Origin: Bdellovibrio sp.
Lineage (GTDB): Bacteria > Bdellovibrionota > Bdellovibrionia > Bdellovibrionales > Bdellovibrionaceae
Length of the DNA: 20,895 bases
Reading direction: 5' to 3'
Assembly (NCBI GenBank): GCA_019104905.1
Contig: JAHRXB010000173.1
Coordinates: forward strand, 1 to 20,895
The notes under the pieces were generated by a model, which saw only the letters and a list, made by a program, of their open reading frames with translations, was not told the DNA's origin and did not search any database. This document shows, one piece after another, positions 1 to 5,204 of this stretch (position 1 is the first letter of the stretch; each line of letters starts with the position of its first letter). Both the position numbers and the translations under genes were made by a program.

Positions 1-94
1 TTTTATAGCTGACATTGTTCACAGCGCGAACAGGGCCAGCGTTAGTAAGGAAAGTGGTCTCAAGGTTTTTGACTTCAAGTACGGGTGTTTGCAC
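1..94 (-). CDS. Opp/Dpp-type ABC transporter ATP-binding protein (N-terminal fragment, cut by window edge)
   Basis: Reading leftward from a GTG at 92-94 gives 31 open codons that run off the window. The fragment has the typical start of peptide-importer ATPases of the OppD/DppD group: LEVKNLETTF, then a short insert, then VRAVNNVSYK, that is, the first beta strand and the 'GxVRAVxxVSF' element before the Walker A loop. Walker A itself lies outside the window. A GAAGGG ribosome-binding site sits 8 bases before the GTG, just after the stop of the sohB-like gene, so the two genes are 15 bases apart and probably co-transcribed. By family, such ATPases drive uptake of di- or oligopeptides or nickel with two permeases and a binding protein; the substrate cannot be told from this fragment. 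Confidence 0.8.
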   Translation of the reverse strand, partial: MQTPVLEVKNLETTFLTNAGPVRAVNNVSYK

Positions 95-109
95 TTCGTA
101 AGCCCTTCT

Positions 110-1132
110 TTAAAGAAAACGCCGTGTTTCTAGTTCTTCAAGAATAGAAAGGCTTCCTTTGTGAAAAGCTTTTCCAATAATTCCCGTGAGTTTCTGGCTA
201 AGACTCTCATGATGTTCATAAGTTACTTTAACAATTTGATGCTTTTCTGAAAGTCCTAAAAGGTAATCGTCGCTGGTGCGAATTTCATCGACAAGCCCCT
301 TGGTAAGGGCTTGTTCTCCGTACCAATATTCGCCGGTCGCCACTTCAGAAAGGTTCAGTTGAGGGCGGAATTTATGAACGAAACTCTTAAAGAGTACGTG
401 AGTATCCTCAAGTTGTTCTTTAAATTTTTCTTCACCTTTTTCGGTGATTTCTCCAAGAAGGCTGACGGTGCGCTTGAACTCTCCCGCAGTGTATTCTTTG
501 TAGTCGACGTCATATCGTTTCAAGACGCGGTGAAGATTGGGAACTTGTGCGACCACACCAATTGATCCGACAATAGCAAAGGGAGCACAGAGAATCTTAT
601 GAGCCGTGCAGGACATAAGATAGCCACCACTGGCTGCGACTTTATCAACGCAGACGGTGAGAGGGATTTGTTTGTCACGGATGCGGAGAAGTTGTGAAGC
701 GGCAAGACCATAGCCATGGACCACACCACCGGGACTTTCAACGCGGACAACAACCTCATCTTGAGGGGTCGCCAAAGTCAAAACGGCGGTGACCTCTTCG
801 CGAAGGTTCTCAACTGCGGAGGCTTTGATGTCGCCGTTAAAGTCGATCAGGAAGATTTTCTTTTCATGATCTCGCGTTTGCGTTTCGTGGGCTTTTCGCT
901 CTTCTTTCAGTTTTTTCTTCATCTCTTTGCGCTCTGTCTTTGACAGAGTTTGAGATTTAAGAAGATTGCGGAAGTTCTTGTATTTCTTGTGGATCAACTC
1001 AACTTGGATCTCGTCCTTATGGCCTGACGCTTTGGAGGCGATGATGGCAATGACAATAATCACCGCCAGGATGGCAAAGAGGATAAGAAAAGTCTGTGCT
1101 GCAAAAACCCCGATGCTTTGTAAAGCGTCCAT
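110..1132 (-). CDS. sohB: SohB-like inner-membrane serine protease (peptidase family S49)
   Basis: 340 residues, the usual length for SohB. Residues about 8-32 form one N-terminal membrane helix, followed by a highly charged, probably coiled segment (35-92) and an S49 (ClpP/crotonase-fold) domain. The likely nucleophile is Ser168 in AASGGYLMS. Lys220 in AGEFKRTVSLLGE is the general base of the Ser-Lys dyad. The ESPGGVVHGYG strand (132-142) forms the oxyanion region. By family it cleaves membrane-associated or leftover signal peptides on the outer face of the inner membrane. The ATG is preceded by AAGGAG at 5 bases, which fixes the start. It is the first gene of a minus-strand unit with the peptide-type ABC ATPase that follows after 15 bases. 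The S49 assignment is firm; the gene name is by resemblance. Confidence 0.93.
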   Translation of the reverse strand: MDALQSIGVFAAQTFLILFAILAVIIVIAIIASKASGHKDEIQVELIHKKYKNFRNLLKSQTLSKTERKEMKKKLKEERKAHETQTRDHEKKIFLIDFNGDIKASAVENLREEVTAVLTLATPQDEVVVRVESPGGVVHGYGLAASQLLRIRDKQIPLTVCVDKVAASGGYLMSCTAHKILCAPFAIVGSIGVVAQVPNLHRVLKRYDVDYKEYTAGEFKRTVSLLGEITEKGEEKFKEQLEDTHVLFKSFVHKFRPQLNLSEVATGEYWYGEQALTKGLVDEIRTSDDYLLGLSEKHQIVKVTYEHHESLSQKLTGIIGKAFHKGSLSILEELETRRFL

Positions 1133-1254
1133 GAATACTCCTTCGAACTCTATTGCACACCAGGGGTTTAAGGTATTCAGGAATTAGCCAAAGGTCGAGC
1201 ATCTTTTTTGTTTGCTCAAAAAAAAGAAGGAGCCCTGATAGACTGATTTTCAGA

Positions 1255-1992
1255 ATGTTTTTGTCACGTCATTTGCCTCTTATTGCTGCACTTTGCCTCT
1301 CGAGTTGCCTCGGGTGGGCGCAAGTTTCTGAAAAAGAACGGCTGTCTGGTTTTGCTCAGCATCATAAAAATTTAGATCGTTTTGAAGAGGCTCGAGTCAA
1401 GGGAGAGCGCGCTTATCTTGAAGAAGAGGAGCAGTGGGAAAGCCTTAAAAATCGCAGCCTCGAAGAGTACAAAAAAAATAAAAAGCAAATTGTGATGGAC
1501 GAGGACGGTCCCGAAGCAAAAGCTGATGCGCTTGCTAAGAAGAACTATGATGAAAATCGTGAAAAGGAGCGCCGCGCCTACGAACAGGAGAAGGCAAAAC
1601 AGCAGCTTATAGTTCGTGAGAATCTACAACTTCCAAGTGAGGCTCAAGAACTGGGTCTTGATGAATTGCGTCCACGTTATGAATATCGTAAAAGAGCTCT
1701 CTATGGAGCCTCGCCAAAATATGGAAAAATGCCATCCACTTCAGGGGGCGGGAGTTCTTTTGGAGGCGGCGCTATTTCCCCTGGGGGATCTTCTTTTCCA
1801 CCACCGCCCACCTTTGATGACTTCGGAGGGGACGGGGGGTATGTTCCAGCGCCCAATATGCCTGATGATTACGGTGATGTCGCACCACCACCACCTCCGC
1901 CACCCCCGTTTGGGGATGACTTTGGAGGGGGCGACTTCCCGCCGCCACCACCGCCTCCGCCACCGTTTGGAGAAGAAGGTGGGGATTTCTAA
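1255..1992 (+). CDS. Exported protein with charged helical middle and polyproline C-terminus, probable lipoprotein
   Basis: I do not recognise a family. From the ATG at 1255 the product is 245 residues. It begins with an export signal (MFLSRHLPLIAALCL) ending in L15-S-S-C18, which fits a lipobox; cleavage after GWA22 by signal peptidase I is the alternative. Residues about 25-150 are rich in Glu, Lys, Arg and Gln and look like a long helix or coiled coil. The C-terminal third is Gly/Pro-rich and disordered, with runs of eight and nine prolines, each followed by FG(D/E)(D/E). The start is uncertain: the AAGGAG at 1227-1232 lies 22 bases before the ATG, and no ATG, GTG or TTG is better placed. 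The last 4 bases overlap the convergent VC0807-family gene. Periplasmic or envelope location is inferred. Confidence 0.75.
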   Translation: MFLSRHLPLIAALCLSSCLGWAQVSEKERLSGFAQHHKNLDRFEEARVKGERAYLEEEEQWESLKNRSLEEYKKNKKQIVMDEDGPEAKADALAKKNYDENREKERRAYEQEKAKQQLIVRENLQLPSEAQELGLDELRPRYEYRKRALYGASPKYGKMPSTSGGGSSFGGGAISPGGSSFPPPPTFDDFGGDGGYVPAPNMPDDYGDVAPPPPPPPPFGDDFGGGDFPPPPPPPPPFGEEGGDF

Positions 1993-2702
1993 TTTTCTCG
2001 AAGCAGTTCTTCTGTTGAAAGACCTGCGTGTTGTTTGATGCCTCGCATGAGGTACCAGAAAATTCCCAATAAAAAGAGAATAGATGGAACCATGATGACG
2101 GCCATAGACCAGGTCGTCATTTGAGCGATCTGTTCATTGAGAATCACGGATTGCGCCTCTGACGACAAGGTAGGGTCGATGTTGATGAAGATTCTGCGTG
2201 CTAAAATAAAATTACATACGGCACTAAACGCGAAAGAGAGTGAGAGCCACACGGTCGCGCTTTTCATGTGCGCGTGAAACTCTTTTTGTTTTCCATGCTC
2301 CTGTAAGCGCTGTTCTAGCAGTTCGACCTTCATGATCGCAGGATTTAAAAAAAGAGTTTCAATAAACGGGCGCTGGGTGAAGGCGGATCCAAGAACAAAA
2401 AGCCCTACTAATGTTGGAAAAGCCGCTTCTTTGATCGCAAACCAAAAGCCATGCAATCCCAAAAGGGCAAGTCCCCCGGTGAAAAGGACGTTCAGAAGTC
2501 CTAAGGCAGAAAAGGCATTCACTTTCTTTCGTTTAACAAGATCATAGATCCCATAACCCAAAGGAAACGCCAAGGCGAGAACAAGGGCCGCAGGCGGACC
2601 GATAAATTTACTCAGTTTGTTTAAAATGAGAACTGGCAAAACGATATTGAAGACGAGATTTAATAATCCGTTTTCTTTTGGCGGCACTTCTTGTTTTGAC
2701 AT
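1989..2702 (-). CDS. VC0807-family integral membrane protein
   Basis: 237 residues with about six hydrophobic segments (roughly 15-32, 36-53, 67-82, 90-108, 150-170 and 200-222). The N-terminal half, with NIVLPVLILNKL, FPLGYGIYDL, NAFSALGLLNVLFTGGLALL and AIKEAAFPTLVG, matches what I know of the VC0807 family. Those proteins are uncharacterised and distantly resemble septation protein A-like membrane proteins; no biochemical role is known to me. A basic helical loop (about 125-147) joins the two halves. Only a weak GGGA lies near the ATG, so the leader may matter: an 8-codon ORF with a strong ribosome-binding site and a GC-rich hairpin lie just upstream. The gene is downstream of tsx on the same strand after about 114 bases. 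Its 3' end overlaps the convergent neighbour by 4 bases. Confidence 0.85.
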   Translation of the reverse strand: MSKQEVPPKENGLLNLVFNIVLPVLILNKLSKFIGPPAALVLALAFPLGYGIYDLVKRKKVNAFSALGLLNVLFTGGLALLGLHGFWFAIKEAAFPTLVGLFVLGSAFTQRPFIETLFLNPAIMKVELLEQRLQEHGKQKEFHAHMKSATVWLSLSFAFSAVCNFILARRIFINIDPTLSSEAQSVILNEQIAQMTTWSMAVIMVPSILFLLGIFWYLMRGIKQHAGLSTEELLREN

Positions 2703-2720
2703 TGATTCAAATCCCGTTTC

Positions 2721-2752
2721 TGCGCGCTCTTGGATTCAGGATTTTGCGCGCA
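2721..2752 (-). promoter_or_regulatory. GC-rich hairpin in the leader of the VC0807-family gene
   Basis: TGCGCGC (2721-2727) and GCGCGCA (2746-2752) are perfect 7-base complements around an 18-base loop. On the minus strand the hairpin starts inside the short upstream ORF and ends about 18 bases before the ATG of the membrane protein. No T-run follows, so it is not an ordinary terminator. A second small hairpin (CTTGCC/GGCAAG, 2772-2790) lies between it and tsx. Confidence 0.45.
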
Positions 2753-2762
2753 CGGTTAGCAT
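2736..2762 (-). CDS. Possible 8-codon leader peptide (MLTVRAKS)
   Basis: An AAGGAG (2769-2774) lies 6 bases before an ATG (2760-2762) that opens an 8-codon frame ending in TGA at 2736. This is a better ribosome-binding site than that of the VC0807-family gene whose ATG lies about 33 bases further on. Codons 4-6 lie in one arm of the TGCGCGC/GCGCGCA hairpin. A translated leader of this kind could couple or attenuate the downstream gene. There is no run of one amino acid that would point to a ligand. Chance occurrence is possible. Confidence 0.3.
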   Translation of the reverse strand: MLTVRAKS

Positions 2763-2816
2763 CCTTGTCTCCTTGCCCTGAAAAGGCAAGTTGAGTTTTG
2801 CTGTCTCAAACGTAAA

Positions 2817-3611
2817 TTAGAATTTATAGGTGAGCGCAAAGTAGTGCCCCACTCCGGAGGTTTCTCCCGCGAAGCCGCCGTCCTTCAAGAGCGCCATATC
2901 TTTATAGTATTTAAGACCGTAACCGACGGCGTAGCGAGGGGAGTGCCAGTACAATCCGTTAAACCACTCCAAAGAGCTGTCGGAACGATCGGTGGAATCC
3001 GCGATCTTGTTGGCCGCAAATTTATAATCGAGATATCCCTGATAGGTGATAAAGCTGGCATCTGCGAAGAAGTAAAAAGGTTTGAACCAGTTGGTGGAAA
3101 GAATATAACCGTCCCAGGTTCTTTCATTGGCGGCGCCGTAGTTTTCGCGAACATAACGAGCCATCAGATTAGCACCTAACTTGCCAAGCCAGGGAACCTC
3201 AATGTCAGAGCCAATTCCGATATATTGTTCTTGGAGGGATCTGTCGCCGCCATTGAAGAGCATGGCGAGATACCATTCTTTGACCGCTCCCACGCTGAGG
3301 TCTGCGTCGGCGAGAGTATTCAGGGAAACTCGTGGGGCGAACTTGAAAAAGAAATTATCGCCAAGATGGCGGTCGCTGTCTGAGGTATCAAAAACGTCAA
3401 AAACATCCAGATATCCATACAGATCTAAGGCTCCGGAGCGTCCCCCAAACTCCATTTCAAAGTAGGTGTCCTGTTGATTTCCGAAAGGGATCTTGTTGTC
3501 GACGCTTTTCATAAGGTTGAATTGGAACCATTTAAAATCCGTCGCGTGCCCAAGGCTGCTGGTAAGAAGGGTCAGCGATAAAAGAAGCAGGGGAAGAAGA
3601 TTTCTCGGCAT
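2817..3611 (-). CDS. tsx: Tsx-family nucleoside-specific outer-membrane channel
   Basis: 264 residues from the ATG at 3611, which has GGAG 6 bases upstream; an in-frame ATG seven codons earlier lacks such a site. A signal peptide (residues 1-22) ends in GHA before TDFKW. The rest alternates beta strands and closes with a terminal Phe after LTYK, as in outer-membrane beta barrels. Matches to Escherichia coli Tsx are clear in order: DTYFEMEFGG, LDLYGYLDVFDVF, FKFAPRVSLNTL, ADLSVGAVKEWYLA, GIGSDIEVP, VRENYGAANERTWDGY and the closing VGHYFALTYKF. By family it is a passive channel for nucleosides and deoxynucleosides. In a predator or scavenger this would fit nucleoside uptake, but that is inference. 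A plausible promoter lies upstream at 3657-3685. Confidence 0.92.
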   Translation of the reverse strand: MPRNLLPLLLLSLTLLTSSLGHATDFKWFQFNLMKSVDNKIPFGNQQDTYFEMEFGGRSGALDLYGYLDVFDVFDTSDSDRHLGDNFFFKFAPRVSLNTLADADLSVGAVKEWYLAMLFNGGDRSLQEQYIGIGSDIEVPWLGKLGANLMARYVRENYGAANERTWDGYILSTNWFKPFYFFADASFITYQGYLDYKFAANKIADSTDRSDSSLEWFNGLYWHSPRYAVGYGLKYYKDMALLKDGGFAGETSGVGHYFALTYKF

Positions 3612-3656
3612 GCAGGTCTCCAGAGTAGGCATCAGTTGCTGAATTAATTAATGCGA

Positions 3657-3685
3657 ATAATTAAGAAATTATGAGTCTGTGACAA
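3657..3685 (-). promoter_or_regulatory. Candidate sigma-70-type promoter of tsx
   Basis: On the minus strand TTGTCA (3680-3685), 17 bases, then AATTAT (3657-3662). Transcription would start about 40 bases before the tsx ATG. The -35 box is one base from consensus and the -10 box two. Confidence 0.45.
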
Positions 3686-3810
3686 TCAAAAAGAAGGATT
3701 TCTTTGAATAACGAATGTGCGACCTCGCTCGTAAACGGCGCATTAAATAAGATGGGGGAGGGGGACTGTGATACAATGTTTTGGAATTTGCCATCATGAA
3801 GAGGTGCCTT

Positions 3811-4623
3811 ATGCCAGAGCTTCCCGAGGTTGAAGTGGTCCGAAGAGGGCTTGAAGAAATACTCAAAGATCAGCCGGTCTTAAAGAAGGTTGAATTAATG
3901 AGGGCAGATCTTCGGGAGCCCATTCCTGCTAAAAAAATAAGCACATTGATCGGAGAAAAGCTTCTTTCTGTCGAAAGGCGAGCGAAATATCTTCTGCTGT
4001 GGACCAAAAAAGGGGCCTTGCTTTCACATTTAGGGATGACCGGGACCTGGCGAGTGGCCCCCAAGGGGGATGAGCGCGCTCATGATCATATCTATCTTCA
4101 CTTTGGCGGCGGGCTTCGTTTGGCCTATCGGGATCCGCGGCGTTTTGGTTGTTTTGATTATGTGAAAGATCCCCAGAAGCATCCTAAGTTGGCGGAATTG
4201 GGCCCGGAACCTTTAAATGCCGATTTTACGGGGGAGGTCTTATGGGAGAGTTTGCGCGGAAAGACGGTGGCCCTGAAGGTGGCTTTGATGGATCAGAAGA
4301 TTGTCGTGGGAGTTGGAAATATATACGCGAGTGAGGCTTTGTTTGCGGCGGGAATAAAACCCACATTGGAATCCCGGCGTCTATCTAAAGAACGTGCGGA
4401 GGTCTTGGTGGCCGAGATTAAAAAAATTTTATCTCGATCTATCGAACAAGGTGGTTCTTCAATTAGTGACTTTGCCCAGGCCACAGGGGAGAGCGGATAT
4501 TTTCAGACAACTTTTCGGGTTTATGGGAGAGGCGGCGAACCGTGTGTGACCTGTGGGCAACAGGTCAGGACAAAAATTCTCGGTGGTCGGAATACCTTCT
4601 GGTGTTCGCATTGCCAAAAATAA
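3811..4623 (+). CDS. mutM: Formamidopyrimidine-DNA glycosylase / AP lyase (Fpg)
   Basis: 270 residues; the E. coli enzyme has 269. It removes oxidised purines such as 8-oxoguanine and nicks the abasic site. The start must be the ATG at 3811, because the mature N-terminus PELPEVE carries the catalytic Pro2 and Glu3; a TTG ten codons earlier opens the same frame but would bury them. AGAGG just upstream serves as ribosome-binding site. Lys59 sits in RRAKYLLL. The helix-two-turn-helix DNA-binding part includes DQKIVVGVGNIYASEALF. The C-terminal zinc finger has CVTC, then 16 residues, then CSHC. All key residues are present. The gene stands alone, divergent from tsx. The shadow frames inside it are not genes. 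Confidence 0.97.
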   Translation: MPELPEVEVVRRGLEEILKDQPVLKKVELMRADLREPIPAKKISTLIGEKLLSVERRAKYLLLWTKKGALLSHLGMTGTWRVAPKGDERAHDHIYLHFGGGLRLAYRDPRRFGCFDYVKDPQKHPKLAELGPEPLNADFTGEVLWESLRGKTVALKVALMDQKIVVGVGNIYASEALFAAGIKPTLESRRLSKERAEVLVAEIKKILSRSIEQGGSSISDFAQATGESGYFQTTFRVYGRGGEPCVTCGQQVRTKILGGRNTFWCSHCQK

Positions 4624-4795
4624 TTTTGAAGATTTCGTTTGCTAACAGGCCGTGGTTTTTGTAATTTGGTCCTTAGTCGAGTTTTAAAAACAAAAATGCG
4701 GACTCATGAAGTTGTCAACGGAATGCAGGTTAAAGCGTGTTTCGGAAAACAAGGGAAATGGGAAGGCTTAATTTAATAAATGAAGGGACAACAAC

Positions 4796-5002
4796 ATGAA
4801 AGCAATCGTTATCGCGTCTTTGCTAGCTCTTTCTTTCACAACTGGTTTCACTTGCTCTAAGAACCAACCTGCTGAGCAAGCACCTGCTACTACTGAAGCA
4901 GCTCCTGCAGCTACTGAAGCAGCTCCTGCTGAAGGTCAACCTGCAGCGACTGAGGCAGCTCCTGCAGCTACTGAAGCAGCTCCTGCTGGCGAAACTAAGT
5001 AA
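4796..5002 (+). CDS. Small exported EAAPA-repeat protein, possible lipoprotein
   Basis: 68 residues; no family recognised beyond generic low-complexity secreted proteins. MKAIVIASLLALSFTTGFTC is a hydrophobic signal ending at Cys20. The residues before it (G-F-T) fit a lipobox poorly, so lipidation is uncertain. The mature part is only Ala, Pro, Glu, Thr and a few others, built from about four copies of A-T-E-A-A-P-A. An AAGGGA site lies 8 bases before the ATG, and an unusually strong intrinsic terminator follows within 31 bases of the stop, so this is a single-gene transcript, probably abundant. Similar Ala/Pro/Glu-rich tails occur in cell-wall spanning or spacer proteins; a role here is unknown. 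Confidence 0.82.
   Translation: MKAIVIASLLALSFTTGFTCSKNQPAEQAPATTEAAPAATEAAPAEGQPAATEAAPAATEAAPAGETK
4892..4986 (+). repeat. Imperfect tandem repeat coding for the EAAPA units
   Basis: The 17-base unit ACTGAAGCAGCTCCTGC occurs at 4892, 4913, 4949 (one change) and 4970. Spacing is 21, 36 and 21 bases, all multiples of three. Such repeats can gain or lose units by slippage without a frameshift. Confidence 0.8.
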
Positions 5003-5032
5003 TTAGTCTTAAGACTTACTACTTAAGTTGTG

Positions 5033-5064
5033 ACAAAAGCCCTCTTACGAGGGCTTTTGTTTTT
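5033..5064 (+). terminator. Strong intrinsic terminator after the EAAPA-repeat gene
   Basis: ACAAAAGCCCTC (5033-5044) pairs perfectly over 12 bases with GAGGGCTTTTGT (5049-5060) around a TTAC loop, followed by TTTT. A separate 12-base palindrome, AGTCTTAAGACT (5005-5016), lies between the stop codon and this hairpin. Confidence 0.93.
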
Positions 5065-5104
5065 AGTTCCGAAGCATTCTCAGAACTCTCATAAAACCCC
5101 CCTC

Positions 5105-5126
5105 TCATATTCGGTCTATATATAGA
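5105..5126. promoter_or_regulatory. Candidate operator upstream of fadE
   Basis: TCATATTCGGTC (5105-5116) overlaps a perfect 12-base palindrome, TCTATATATAGA (5115-5126). It lies just upstream of the predicted -35 box of fadE. The same 12 bases TCATATTCGGTC occur at 19597-19608 upstream of the TetR-family gene. A regulator site is plausible but unproven. Confidence 0.4.
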
Positions 5127-5143
5127 TATCGGGCCTGAATCGC

Positions 5144-5172
5144 TTGCACATGCTCATATTACAGAGTCTAAT
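5144..5172 (+). promoter_or_regulatory. Candidate sigma-70-type promoter of fadE
   Basis: TTGCAC (5144-5149), a 17-base spacer, then TCTAAT (5167-5172). The start of transcription would fall about 25 bases before the GTG start codon of fadE. Each box is close to consensus. Confidence 0.6.
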
Positions 5173-5204
5173 TATTGAGGTAATTCAATAAAAGGAGATT
5201 CATC

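Noticed and set aside
1201..1232. GAGCA...TGCTC hairpin near the 1255 gene as a terminator
   Set aside because: The T-rich stretch is inside the loop, the 5-base stem is short, and the sequence downstream on the plus strand is A-rich rather than T-rich.
3669..3866. A 65-codon minus-strand frame between tsx and mutM
   Set aside because: It overlaps the beginning of mutM on the opposite strand and its sequence is Ser/Arg-rich without a family match or a good ribosome-binding site.
4696..4776. A 26-codon frame (MRTHEVVNGM...) between mutM and the EAAPA-repeat gene
   Set aside because: No ribosome-binding site and no recognisable features; the following gene has its own start signal. Chance cannot be ruled out without comparison.
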